A stretch of DNA of 12,176 bases from UBA7328 sp002471345 (GCA_964011275.1 CAXGOB010000108.1:1-12176), one strand, 5' to 3'; counted from the first letter of the stretch, positions 1-8,398 are shown. Made by a program: numbers and translations. Notes: generated by a model not told the origin, from the letters alone.

Positions 1-138
1 CTATTTGATGATTTTGAAGGAATAATTGAAGAAAGTATATTCAAAAATGCTAAGAAGAGAAAATCGAATAGCAATGATTTGGATTCTTCTTTTCTTTTTA
101 CGGTCTCATCTGATTTGCAATTTTCTGTAGCTTCATAG
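1..138 (+). CDS. C-terminal end of an unidentified protein (partial)
   Basis: Frame 1 is open from the first base to a TAG at 136-138 and encodes the last 45 residues of a protein that starts outside the window. The tail is hydrophilic: an acidic start (LFDDFEGIIEES), then a Lys/Arg-rich patch (KNAKKRK), then a Ser- and Phe-rich end. It has no membrane segment or motif I recognise. The stop lies one base before the ATG of the flippase-like gene, so the two genes are almost certainly cotranscribed and probably translationally coupled. That spacing suggests a role in the same envelope pathway, but I cannot name a function from this fragment. Confidence 0.6.
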   Translation, partial: LFDDFEGIIEESIFKNAKKRKSNSNDLDSSFLFTVSSDLQFSVAS

Positions 139-139
139 G

Positions 140-1120
140 ATGATTGTCAAATATGGAAAGTGGATTATAGTAGTTGTGATTCTTGCCAGCTTCGCAATGT
201 TTATATATAACTCGGATATTCAGGGGATTGGCGTTAATCTAAATCAGGTAGGCCTTAATTTCTTCTATCTCATATTTGTAACTTTTTTAGCTCAGATATT
301 TGGGACATTGTCTTGGAAGAGTACGCTTCCTCAATCTTTAGATATATCATTCAAAGACCTTTTCTTGATTCGATATGTTGGTGAGCATATTGGTTTGATT
401 AATCCTGCAAATTTTGTTGGTGGCGATGCCTTTAAGGCTTACCAACTCGAGAAAAGAGGGATAGATTACAAAGTGGGAATTTCTTCGTTAGTGGTAGCCC
501 GAATGGTTATGATATACATTCAAGTTGTAGTGTATTTAGTCGCAGCATTTATCTATTTATTCTATTGTCAAAATGAACTTTCTCTATTAGTCAAATCCAT
601 GATAATTGCTTTGTCATTTATAATGGTATCTGCCTTAATTGTTTACGCGTCAAATAGATTTTTTCAATCCAAATTTTTCCAAAGAAGAGGTATAGGAGAT
701 CGCATCCAAGAAGTAAGATCTACAATTAGATTTTATTATAAAAATCAAAAAGAAAGATTGAGTATGTCCATCTTATGGGCTGTGATAAATTTTTTAATAG
801 GTGCTATTGAGATTTGGTTAATATGCTATTTCATAGGTGCAGAAGTAACTTATTTGGAGGCCTTACTTATTGATCAAGGCTCACTTTTCTTTAAGAGTTT
901 TGCTGCATTCATACCTGGACAATTGGGTGTAGAAGAATATACAAACAAGCTGATGCTGACAATCGTAGGAATATCATCAGTGAGTGTATGGATTTCTGTA
1001 TCCATACTGCGTAGAGCAAGACAAATGTTTTGGTTGCTACTCGGGGTCCTCACTTATTATTTCTTTTTGTCAAAAGATGAGCAGGACCTAATAGTTAATG
1101 AGTATTCATTTAAAACATGA
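140..1120 (+). CDS. Flippase-like integral membrane protein (LPG_synthase_TM / YbhN family)
   Basis: This is a 326-residue polytopic inner-membrane protein with hydrophobic segments at about residues 8-24, 38-56, 116-142, 152-170, 210-232 and 295-311. The family signature is visible: Gly81-Glu82, the loop at 89-103 with PANFVGGDAFKAYQL, Arg121, the motif FIPGQLGVEEY at 257-267, and RRARQMFW at 291-298. These match the family that includes the membrane domain of lysylphosphatidylglycerol synthase/flippase MprF and stand-alone YbhN-type proteins. Members are thought to move or modify lipid-linked molecules. The length of about 330 residues is normal for stand-alone members, and no catalytic aminoacyl-transfer domain is fused. 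The ATG follows the upstream stop by one base. The gene ends in two consecutive TGA codons, and a glycosyltransferase gene begins 30 bp later, so a part in glycolipid or glycan export is a reasonable inference. The substrate is unknown. Confidence 0.85.
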   Translation: MIVKYGKWIIVVVILASFAMFIYNSDIQGIGVNLNQVGLNFFYLIFVTFLAQIFGTLSWKSTLPQSLDISFKDLFLIRYVGEHIGLINPANFVGGDAFKAYQLEKRGIDYKVGISSLVVARMVMIYIQVVVYLVAAFIYLFYCQNELSLLVKSMIIALSFIMVSALIVYASNRFFQSKFFQRRGIGDRIQEVRSTIRFYYKNQKERLSMSILWAVINFLIGAIEIWLICYFIGAEVTYLEALLIDQGSLFFKSFAAFIPGQLGVEEYTNKLMLTIVGISSVSVWISVSILRRARQMFWLLLGVLTYYFFLSKDEQDLIVNEYSFKT

Positions 1121-1150
1121 TGAATTATTTTAATATGTAAATATTTGATT

Positions 1151-2398
1151 ATGAAAATTATAGACGTAGCAGAGCATTATTCGGAAAATGGAGGAGGAGT
1201 AAAAACTTATATAAATGAAAAACTTAAAAATGCTGCTAGACTGGGACATGAGATGATAATCATAGCTCCTGGAAATGAGAACAAAGTAGAAGAAAAGCAT
1301 GGAGGCCGAGTCATATGGCAGAAGAATCCTCCACTTATGGTCGATAAGAGGTATGGAGTTTTTAGAAATGCAAAAGCTATCTATGAAGTATTGGATAAAG
1401 AACAACCAGACATAGTAGAGGGCAGTTCTATTTGGGCTGGAGGAAGAATGGTGAAAAGGTGGAAAGGAGATGCTCTAAAACTCTTTATTTTTCATCAAGA
1501 TGCTATCGCAGCATATGCGCATACATTTTTAGATAGATATATCAGTCGAAATAAAATAGATAGACTTCTTTTTCCAATGTGGCACTATATCCGTTCTATT
1601 TCCAGAGGATATGACCATACAATAGTTTCTGGAGAATGGTTGGCTAAGAGATTGCAAAAATTTGAGGTTAAGGATCCCTTGGCCGTTCCATTCGGTATTG
1701 ACAAGTCATTGTTTTCAAAAGAGAAAAGAAGTAAAGACGTTCGAAAGAATTTGTTGGAATTATGTAATCAAGATAAAGATGCAGCACTTCTTTTGATTGC
1801 TAGCAGATTTCATCCCGAAAAGCGTCTTAGAACTTTGTTTGAAGCAGCAAATGAAGTGAACAAAGAGCAACCAGTTGGCTTGATGGTATTTGGAGAAGGA
1901 ATATTATCCCGAAAAGATAGAAAATATGCATCGGATTCTGAACACATTCATTTGGCAGGATTTACTCAAAATCGTGAAGAACTGGCAATAGCATATGCTA
2001 GTGCTGATCTGATGATTCATGGATCAGCCGCAGAGACATTTGGCTTGGGTGTAGCCGAGGCCATATGTTCCGGATTACCAGTTGTAGCGCCTTCAGTGGG
2101 CGGAGCTGCGGATTTAGTGGGAGATAAATTTGGAATACTTTATGAGCCAGGAAAAGTGAAAGAATGTGCTGTTGCAATAAAGGAATCTCTACAGAGAATC
2201 AAGTGGAATTCTTCAGGTAATCAAAGTCCATTGCCGATCAATTCAGTTGAGGATCATTTTGATAAATTATTTGAACTGTATGAGGAGAAATTAAGGCAAA
2301 AAGAAAACGTAAATCCAATAAACAGATTGGTTGAACATAATTTTCCATTAAGACTAGTCCCTTCTTTACAAAAGAGATCTCAAGTTTTAAGTAGATAG
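1151..2398 (+). CDS. Glycosyltransferase, GT4-type (GT-B fold)
   Basis: This 415-residue cytoplasmic or membrane-associated glycosyltransferase probably moves a sugar from a nucleotide-sugar donor to a lipid or glycan acceptor. The N-terminal Rossmann domain carries the Gly-rich loop NGGGVKTY at 13-20 that is typical of GT4 enzymes. The C-terminal donor domain has ASRFHPEK at 217-224, with Arg219 and Lys224 in the usual phosphate-binding positions. It also has the E-x7-E motif at 295-303 (ETFGLGVAE), followed by CSGLPVVAPSVGG. A longer start exists at TTG 1145, but ATG 1151 is preferred because the domain begins directly with MKIIDVAEHY. The gene lies 30 bp behind the flippase-like gene in the same operon. 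Its last 19 bp overlap the end of the convergent small membrane protein gene. Sugar and acceptor cannot be read from the sequence. Confidence 0.88.
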   Translation: MKIIDVAEHYSENGGGVKTYINEKLKNAARLGHEMIIIAPGNENKVEEKHGGRVIWQKNPPLMVDKRYGVFRNAKAIYEVLDKEQPDIVEGSSIWAGGRMVKRWKGDALKLFIFHQDAIAAYAHTFLDRYISRNKIDRLLFPMWHYIRSISRGYDHTIVSGEWLAKRLQKFEVKDPLAVPFGIDKSLFSKEKRSKDVRKNLLELCNQDKDAALLLIASRFHPEKRLRTLFEAANEVNKEQPVGLMVFGEGILSRKDRKYASDSEHIHLAGFTQNREELAIAYASADLMIHGSAAETFGLGVAEAICSGLPVVAPSVGGAADLVGDKFGILYEPGKVKECAVAIKESLQRIKWNSSGNQSPLPINSVEDHFDKLFELYEEKLRQKENVNPINRLVEHNFPLRLVPSLQKRSQVLSR

Positions 2399-2697
2399 CC
2401 TAAAAATATGAGTGCTGTTATTATGATTAAAAAGATAGCAGAAACCATTCTTATAGTTTTCTTTTCACCAAAGTCAGTTTGAGAAATACCTTTTAGGAAT
2501 TGTTCTGGTAATACTTCAAGAGCATCTTTTTTATGCACACTATTTGTTGATTTTTCTCTCTTACTTTTTAAGTTCAGGAGTGATTCTACCTTTGTTGCTA
2601 ACATTGGGTCACAATTCATCTTCTTCTCAAATTCTTTTACCTCATTATGATCCAACTCATCATTGATATATTTTGAAATATTGTTTTCTTCTATCAT
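2380..2697 (-). CDS. Small tail-anchored membrane protein, anti-sigma-factor-like N-terminus
   Basis: This is a 105-residue protein. Residues 1-45 are acidic and helical (I-x2-YINDELDHNEVKEFEKKM, then a CDPMLATKVE stretch). The pattern resembles the cytoplasmic N-terminus of Bacteroidota anti-sigma factors, which typically read 'I-x2-Y-x-x-G-E-L-x3-E-x3-F-E-x2-L-x2-D-P'. A Lys/Ser-rich linker follows, then one hydrophobic helix at about 83-103 and only three polar or charged residues. Unlike classical anti-sigma factors it has no periplasmic domain, so it would be tail-anchored in the inner membrane. No zinc-finger His/Cys motif is present. It starts 21 bp after the stop of the metallopeptidase gene on the same strand and is probably cotranscribed with it. 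No sigma factor gene is next to it. The anti-sigma assignment is tentative; another small membrane adaptor is equally possible. Confidence 0.6.
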   Translation of the reverse strand: MIEENNISKYINDELDHNEVKEFEKKMNCDPMLATKVESLLNLKSKREKSTNSVHKKDALEVLPEQFLKGISQTDFGEKKTIRMVSAIFLIIITALIFLGYLLKT

Positions 2698-2718
2698 TGG
2701 CTATTAGACTTAGCTTAA

Positions 2719-5700
2719 TCATTCTGGTATCTCCTCACAATCTCCAATTTGCACCTCAAAAACTCCAGAAGTACTTACTTGAAAATTAGCTTGTAAAACA
2801 ACTGAATCTGGAGCTTGAAATTTAACATTACCACTACTCACATCAGCATTGGAAGTAAGATAGGTTTTACTCCATAAAGAATCAGAAGTAACATTGCCAC
2901 TAATATTAGAACCTGGGGACTCAGTGCATGGTAGAATGCATGTAGGTATTGTAACAGTGACTGCACTGCTTATACATGTATTATCAGAGGCATCTCTTAC
3001 TCTAAAGTCTTGATTGCCAGAACTGGTCGGTCCTAATTCAGTACAAGCAATTGCTGCGGCGATACCACTGCCAACTACCTGATTACTAGCATTAACCACT
3101 TCATACGTTCCTGATCCATTAGAGGGCGTAAATGCAGTAATGCTAAAAGATGCATCTTGTCCACTACATGCTGCCGAACCAGCAGTTACACCTGTTATGC
3201 TACATGGTGGCGGGCATTGTGGGAGATTAACAGCAATTGCTGAACTTATACAACTATTTTCTGCTGCATCTCTTACTCTGAAATTTTGGTTTCCCGCACT
3301 GGTTGGACCAGATACAGTTACTGCTATTGGTGAACTTGATCCACTTCCTACAACTGTGTTTGCAGCATTTACTACTTCGTAGGTGCCTGATCCATTGGCT
3401 GGAGTGAATGTCATGTTGAAAGTAGCATTGTCACCACTGCATACCGCTACTGAAGCTGAAAGTCCGGTAATACTGCATGGAGGTCCAGTTACGGTAAGTG
3501 AATGATAATTAGATGATTTAAAAGCACATGTACTAAATGGAAAAACATTGGATTCGGACATACCTGACCATAAGGCTGTATTAATTGATGATTCATATGA
3601 TACTCCGTAGACATTGTAGGATCCAGTACCAAGAGATTTAAAATCTGCAGTACTTGATACTTTATCAATAATTGAGTTGCTCTGATCAACAGCAATATAT
3701 GTATACGATGTTCCCCCTGCTTGAGAGCCTGTTTCAATAACATCACCTGGACCTGACATTGTAGTTGTAAATCCAGAATAACTCGAATGACCAATCACTG
3801 CGGTGTAGACCACACATTCTGTGAGTGAAACTGTCAAATTACTTCCAGTATAATAGGATCCACCTCCTGCGGGAGAACCTGTTGAACCTATAAAAGTTCC
3901 ACTACATGGGTTACTGCTATTGTAGATGTAATTTGATGTTTGAAATATTGTCAAAAATGTATTCTGTTCTGTGTTAAAGGTATACGAACCTGTGTTGGAG
4001 ACTGAAATTTCAAACCAATTATGAAATCTTAAAAAATTGGGGTCATCGCACCCTCCTGACCCATTATCAAGTGGTGTATTTCCCTGATTAGAATTAAGAT
4101 TTAGATCTATAGATGTTATCACCTCTGAACCTATAAATCTATCATTCTCATCTAAATCTAGGCTATTGTCACCAGAATCTGCAGATACATTTACAACTGG
4201 ACAAAGTGAACTAGCTTGTGCAGGACAGGATCCTCCAGAAATTGTAAAATTTGAATTATTAATATCGAAAAATTCTGCAGTCGGATGATGTGTCGAACTT
4301 ATTTTAATTCTTGCTTCAGATGTACTAATAGCGGATGCCGGCACGGCATAGGTATGACTCCCGTCATTAGAAGTACCTGATGAAATGATGAATGGAAATG
4401 TTACCCCACCATCAACAGATAAGGAGATATCAACTGTAGATGAAATGCTGTTTGTAGAGTTTACATTCCATGTAATATTTAAATTGGTTCCTGCTGTAAC
4501 TGTTGTTGTCGAATTTTGACTTGTAATTTCTAATGGGCCTTTTGTGCCATCTACTGTTACTTCCACTTCATCACTATCTACTCCACCACCAGTTGCCACA
4601 TTGTCTCGTACCGTAAACCGAAATAACATGTTACGACCTACTTGTGGTAAATCTTCACCTACATTATCAGCAGGGTTATTAGTACCATCCAGAATATACT
4701 GCATATCAGGAAAATATCTCAATGGTGTAGTGGTTGATATTCTACTTCTAAATAAGGGTGCACTTGCAGCACTGTTTACTGCAGGATAACCTCCGTAACC
4801 ATTAATTCCACTTCCTAATGCTCCTCTATCTCCTGCAGCAGTTGCTATGTCATATTGATCCCATACATAGCTCAGGGCATTGCCACCATTCACATCAGAG
4901 GCAGACCCTAAAAGAGCAAATGGAGTACCTTTAGGGATTTCAAAATCAGTACCTGCATTAGCAACGGGTGGTGTATTCTCGGTGGCAGTCAATGTTATAC
5001 ACCCACTAGCAGTTACAGTATTGTATATTTGTTCTAAGCTTTTAGTATGAAAATATTGCTCATTATTTGGGGAAGTTAAAACATAGCTATTACCCCCTCC
5101 CGTATTTGTGCAATTACCACCGTAACCCATAAGAGTAGATCCACTTCCAGGTTCAACAGCTGTTGCATTATCCCATCCTCCTGTACAAAAAGTCTCTCCA
5201 TTATTAGTGCCACCATCCGCATTATAAGTATGCCATGCTTGAAATTGATGGCCTACTTCGTGAACAAATAGTCCTGCTACAAATCCAACAAATCCAGCGG
5301 GGATAGCACCTGCCGTAAATTCGGTCCAAGCTCTTGCTTTTTGAGTATCACTACATGGAAGTGGACCAGCTTGACCAGAAGCGCTGATTCCTCCTCCATT
5401 GTTAATGTGAAATACATGACCTATATCATACTCGCTGTACAGTAATGATGCATTTCCATTCATGGTATTGAATCCAGTTTGAGCATTTGTTGCATTTGCA
5501 AAAACAGGATCTGGAGTAAATGGATCGGTAGCTCCATTGGTAAAAATAATACTCATTGAAGTCGTGGTTTTAGCAATCAAATCAAACTGCACAGATGCTT
5601 CCAAATTATAAATTAAGTTAGCTGCTGCCATAATGGCTACAATTTTATCTCTAGCTAACGTCTGACTTGTCATTGCCACAGTCATCTCACCTGTTGCCGC

Positions 5701-6219
5701 TGCCGCCATTCTATATTTCCTCAATTGTGTTCCAACGGGGAAAGGAGCAACACTTTTTTTAATGCTTTCTGTGATTTTCTTGATTTCAAATACATCTTGT
5801 GTTGTCCCACATTTACCCTGTGGGCCATCATTTATATTATACATAAGATAGCGGCCTGTTGATGCGTCCAATGGATCAATAAAATAATATCCACTCTTGT
5901 ATTGTAGTACTATATTCAGCGCAGAAGGAGTGATTGTCATCCTCACATTCGCTCCGCTTTTAGAGCTTTTACCAGAATATGTAAAGACATCTGATGGTTG
6001 TTCTTCGCTTATTTTGTAAGTTGAAAAATCAACAGTTTCAAGTTCTCCAGATGGCATAGGAATATCAATTTGGACTGCCGATTTAGCGGTGGCTTTTTTT
6101 GCTTTTGATGTTAATTCAGTCAAATCCAGATTTACTTCTGTTCCAAATCCTGGATAGTCTTGAGCTGAACCTATAGAAGCCAAACAGAAAGCAAATAAAG
6201 GAAATAGGTATTTTATCAT
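2719..6219 (-). CDS. Secreted reprolysin-like zinc metallopeptidase, multidomain
   Basis: This 1166-residue exported metzincin-type protease is read from ATG 6219; an upstream TTG at 6246 would place nine extra residues before the signal peptide. Residues 1-19 form a signal peptide ending GSA. The region up to about 180 looks like a propeptide. The peptidase domain (about 190-410) has the zinc motif HEVGHQFQAWHT, with His320, Glu321, His324 and His330, and a Met-turn in GSTLMGYGG at Met364. A PKD-like segment begins near Pro418. A second beta domain runs from Pro562 to about 670, then a Cys-rich beta region to about 905. Two 91-residue repeats start at Cys915 and Cys1006. The final 70 residues resemble a three-strand 'coathanger' module ending GVFEVQIGDC. 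I see no classic type-A T9SS sorting domain. The family commonly digests extracellular protein. The Gly usual at position 8 of HExxHxxGxxH is Gln327. Confidence 0.85.
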   Translation of the reverse strand: MIKYLFPLFAFCLASIGSAQDYPGFGTEVNLDLTELTSKAKKATAKSAVQIDIPMPSGELETVDFSTYKISEEQPSDVFTYSGKSSKSGANVRMTITPSALNIVLQYKSGYYFIDPLDASTGRYLMYNINDGPQGKCGTTQDVFEIKKITESIKKSVAPFPVGTQLRKYRMAAAATGEMTVAMTSQTLARDKIVAIMAAANLIYNLEASVQFDLIAKTTTSMSIIFTNGATDPFTPDPVFANATNAQTGFNTMNGNASLLYSEYDIGHVFHINNGGGISASGQAGPLPCSDTQKARAWTEFTAGAIPAGFVGFVAGLFVHEVGHQFQAWHTYNADGGTNNGETFCTGGWDNATAVEPGSGSTLMGYGGNCTNTGGGNSYVLTSPNNEQYFHTKSLEQIYNTVTASGCITLTATENTPPVANAGTDFEIPKGTPFALLGSASDVNGGNALSYVWDQYDIATAAGDRGALGSGINGYGGYPAVNSAASAPLFRSRISTTTPLRYFPDMQYILDGTNNPADNVGEDLPQVGRNMLFRFTVRDNVATGGGVDSDEVEVTVDGTKGPLEITSQNSTTTVTAGTNLNITWNVNSTNSISSTVDISLSVDGGVTFPFIISSGTSNDGSHTYAVPASAISTSEARIKISSTHHPTAEFFDINNSNFTISGGSCPAQASSLCPVVNVSADSGDNSLDLDENDRFIGSEVITSIDLNLNSNQGNTPLDNGSGGCDDPNFLRFHNWFEISVSNTGSYTFNTEQNTFLTIFQTSNYIYNSSNPCSGTFIGSTGSPAGGGSYYTGSNLTVSLTECVVYTAVIGHSSYSGFTTTMSGPGDVIETGSQAGGTSYTYIAVDQSNSIIDKVSSTADFKSLGTGSYNVYGVSYESSINTALWSGMSESNVFPFSTCAFKSSNYHSLTVTGPPCSITGLSASVAVCSGDNATFNMTFTPANGSGTYEVVNAANTVVGSGSSSPIAVTVSGPTSAGNQNFRVRDAAENSCISSAIAVNLPQCPPPCSITGVTAGSAACSGQDASFSITAFTPSNGSGTYEVVNASNQVVGSGIAAAIACTELGPTSSGNQDFRVRDASDNTCISSAVTVTIPTCILPCTESPGSNISGNVTSDSLWSKTYLTSNADVSSGNVKFQAPDSVVLQANFQVSTSGVFEVQIGDCEEIPE
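2938..3204 (-). repeat. Tandem beta-domain repeat, copy 2, in metallopeptidase
   Basis: This encodes residues 1006-1094 of the metallopeptidase. It begins CSITGVTAGSAACSG and ends with a Pro-Thr-Cys. It aligns with the preceding copy over its whole length: TPSNGSGTYEVVNASNQVVGSG matches TPANGSGTYEVVNAANTVVGSG (shown as the shared core GSGTYEVVNA). Each copy has Cys near its start, near position 15 and near its end, suggesting a disulfide-stabilised extracellular beta-sandwich. Confidence 0.8.
3214..3477 (-). repeat. Tandem beta-domain repeat, copy 1, in metallopeptidase
   Basis: This encodes residues 915-1002 of the metallopeptidase, beginning CSITGLSASVAVCSG. The period to the next copy is exactly 91 codons (273 bp). 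The shared core includes GSGTYEVVNA, then GPTS-x-GNQ-x-FRVRDA and a C-terminal CISSA. The two copies have clearly diverged at the DNA level, so this is an old duplication and not a recent slippage event. Confidence 0.8.
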
Positions 6220-6336
6220 TTGATGTAGAAATTGGAAGATTATCAAATTTGAGTTTAAAGTGATCTAATCTTAGGATTATTTTGTCTTTCTTATCATTTT
6301 TCTTTGATCGCCCTATTGAGGATTAAAAATACTTTT

Positions 6337-6363
6337 AAAATGTAGATAATTTTAATTTTTCAA
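6337..6363 (-). promoter_or_regulatory. Weak candidate promoter for the metallopeptidase gene
   Basis: Read on the minus strand, TTG (6361-6363) is followed by a 16-base spacer and TACATTTT (6337-6344). This is one base from the Bacteroidota -7 consensus TAnnTTTG, with a spacer slightly shorter than usual. It lies about 118 bp upstream of the ATG. The region is very AT-rich, so a chance match is likely. Confidence 0.22.
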
Positions 6364-6393
6364 TAGACTTATATACGTAGAACTTGATTCGAA

Positions 6394-6462
6394 TTAACTC
6401 TCACTAAACGCACCCAAATAATACATCTTCATCTTACCTTTGTTCTTCACATCCAATTCCCC
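6394..6462 (-). pseudogene. In-frame remnant of the downstream cyclase C-terminus, beyond a premature TGA
   Basis: Directly after the TGA at 6463-6465 the same frame continues for 22 codons to a TAA at 6394-6396 and encodes GELDVKNKGKMKMYYLGAFS plus two residues. The paralogue upstream ends GEVKVKNKGKMKMYYLDKFS plus two residues, so this is clearly the missing end of the cyclase. The paralogue has Arg (codon AGA) where this gene has TGA. Conservation of the segment means the stop is recent, is read through, or is a sequence error. Confidence 0.75.
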
Positions 6463-8373
6463 TCAATATACAAATTCATTCTTAGACTTTAGAATATCGA
6501 ACACATTTTCAGATACGTTCACCCGATTGGGTTCACTATTGGTTTCCATTCTGGAAGCGACATTCACAGTATCTCCCCAGATGTCATATTGAAATTTAGT
6601 CTGCCCTACCACCCCAGCTACGACTGGACCACTATCTATACCTATTCTAACTTGAAAAGGGACTATCCCTTCAGGTGGATTTTCAGCAGTATTTTTAGTG
6701 AATTGGATCATATCGTGAGCAGCCATTACAGTATTCATTGTGGTCTGGCTGTGATCCAGATCATCAGTGTGCAAGCCTCCTGCACACATGTAAGCATCAC
6801 CTATGGTTTTAATTTTTTCGAGATTGTTTTTAGTGACAATACGATCAAATTCTTTGAAATAATAATCTATTGACGAAACAATCGTTTCCGGTGAATGGTG
6901 TGATGAAACCTGAGTAAAACCTACAAAGTCAGTGAATAGTACTGTTGTGAATTCAATCTTTTTAGGTTTGACTACTCCATTTTGTTTTAACTCTTCTGCA
7001 GTTTCAGGAGGGAGGATGTTTTTGAGAAGTCCATCAGATTTGTTCCTTTCTAGCGTGATTATTTTATTGGTTTTAGTAACATATTGATATTGATAAACTA
7101 CGCCTCCAATAATCAGTAGTAAAAGAGCCGCAGCAGCTATAAAGAAATTACGCATCAAGTTAGCTCTTGCAATTTGTTGTGTCTTAATTTCATTATCTGC
7201 ATTAAGAAGGGCTATTTCATTATCCCTTTTTTCTATATCAAACTCTAGTTGTAAGTTTGAGATATTATCATTTTTATCGATATCATAAAGCTTTTTGTTC
7301 ACAGCGATTAGACTATCTTGAGCATCTAAGGCCTCCTTGTATTGACCAGAATTGGCATATGCTGTTTTTAATCCGTCATAGCCCTCTTGCAGGTCTACAC
7401 TTACTCCTAGTCCTTTTCCCACTTCTAAGGATTCCTCTAAAGACTTTATAGCTTCTCTATAATTCTTCAAACCTATATAACCATGTCCCATGGTTGTAAG
7501 GGCTCGTTGGATAAACTGCTTCGTATCACTTGCTCTAGAAAGTTTAAGAGCTTCTTTTGATTCTATTATTGCCTGGTTAAAATTGTTTTTGGCTTCTGCT
7601 GCTGATGACGCGGCCTTTGCTCTCATATTACTGAGGTCAGCAGAAGCAATCATGGCTTCTGGAAGACTAGGATTCTTTAATCTTTCAAATAGCTCCTTAG
7701 CCATATCTATCTGCTCTGCAGCTTTGTCAAACTTGCTTTCCATTCGATATACCTCGCTCAAATTCATGGTCACTATGCCTATACAATTCTCATAATCTAT
7801 AGCAATACATAACTCTAAAGCCTGATTATAATATTCTTCAGATTTAGAATATTCTTCCATGTTAGAGTAGACAGCTCCTATATTCTGAAGTGCGGTAGCT
7901 CGTCTAAAATCATCATTGTTTTTCTCAGCTATCCTTAGACTTTTTAAATGAAAATCCATTGCCTTTGGATAATCTCCTGTGCTATTGTATACAGATCCTA
8001 TATTGCTTTGGAGATTGCTTATTCCTGTAAGATGATTAATGTCTTCAAAGGTGGCTAAAGAGGCTTCCCAGTATTCTAATACCTTGACAAAGTCTCCTTT
8101 GTAATAGTATCCAATTCCGGCATTTTTCTGCATGTAAGCTTTCCGCTCTGGATCATTTACACACTCGGCTAGAGCTATAGCTTCTTCAGCATAAATAATA
8201 CAAGTATCTAGGTTGATTCCTAGGTAAGCTCTTGACAATTGCGCTAAAACATCAACTCTCGTAGTATCATGAATATCGGTTTGAAGTAGTAGCTTAAGAC
8301 TATCTTGAGACTGAAGTGCATTGAGTGTTGCACCCATAATCAGCCAGATTATTAGAAATGTTTTGTTTTTCAT
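6463..8373 (-). CDS. TPR-sensor adenylate cyclase (class III), C-terminus cut short by TGA
   Basis: As translated this is 636 residues. It has a signal peptide (about 1-22), about seven TPRs in the periplasm (about 35-350), a charged helical linker (about 370-405) and one membrane helix (about 410-427). A signalling helix with LLKNILPPETAEEL follows, then a class III cyclase domain from about 470. Metal-binding residues are Asp482 (LFTDFVGFT) and Asp526 (TIGDAYM). Lys520 and Asp597 (QYDIWG) are the adenine-selecting pair, so ATP is the likely substrate and cAMP the product. Asn604 and Arg608 of TVNVASRM are the transition-state residues. The reading frame stops at TGA 6463-6465, but 22 more codons in the same frame match the paralogue's end; the full protein would be 659 residues. 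It lies 25 bp downstream of its paralogue in one operon. Loss of the last strand region could weaken folding. Confidence 0.85.
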   Translation of the reverse strand: MKNKTFLIIWLIMGATLNALQSQDSLKLLLQTDIHDTTRVDVLAQLSRAYLGINLDTCIIYAEEAIALAECVNDPERKAYMQKNAGIGYYYKGDFVKVLEYWEASLATFEDINHLTGISNLQSNIGSVYNSTGDYPKAMDFHLKSLRIAEKNNDDFRRATALQNIGAVYSNMEEYSKSEEYYNQALELCIAIDYENCIGIVTMNLSEVYRMESKFDKAAEQIDMAKELFERLKNPSLPEAMIASADLSNMRAKAASSAAEAKNNFNQAIIESKEALKLSRASDTKQFIQRALTTMGHGYIGLKNYREAIKSLEESLEVGKGLGVSVDLQEGYDGLKTAYANSGQYKEALDAQDSLIAVNKKLYDIDKNDNISNLQLEFDIEKRDNEIALLNADNEIKTQQIARANLMRNFFIAAAALLLLIIGGVVYQYQYVTKTNKIITLERNKSDGLLKNILPPETAEELKQNGVVKPKKIEFTTVLFTDFVGFTQVSSHHSPETIVSSIDYYFKEFDRIVTKNNLEKIKTIGDAYMCAGGLHTDDLDHSQTTMNTVMAAHDMIQFTKNTAENPPEGIVPFQVRIGIDSGPVVAGVVGQTKFQYDIWGDTVNVASRMETNSEPNRVNVSENVFDILKSKNEFVY

Positions 8374-8398
8374 ATGGTTTCTAAAGGACTCTTACCCC

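Noticed and set aside
1145..1150. TTG start giving two extra residues on the glycosyltransferase
   Set aside because: ATG 1151 begins directly at the conserved first strand (MKIIDVAEHY), so the TTG extension is unnecessary.
2396..2719. Bidirectional terminator between the convergent genes
   Set aside because: The glycosyltransferase and the small gene overlap by 19 bp, and no stable hairpin with a T-run is visible near the overlap.
3140..4789. Plus-strand ORFs opposite the metallopeptidase (3140-3382 and 4544-4789)
   Set aside because: They are antisense shadows of a strong coding frame, with low-complexity composition and no family features.
6220..6246. TTG start at 6246 for the metallopeptidase
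   Set aside because: It would add nine residues in front of a well-formed signal peptide; ATG 6219 gives a normal charged start and hydrophobic core.
6384..6397. Near-palindrome TTGATTCGAATTAA as terminator or operator at the cyclase operon end
   Set aside because: It is short, has one mismatched pair, no loop and no following T-run, and overlaps the old stop codon; chance is sufficient.
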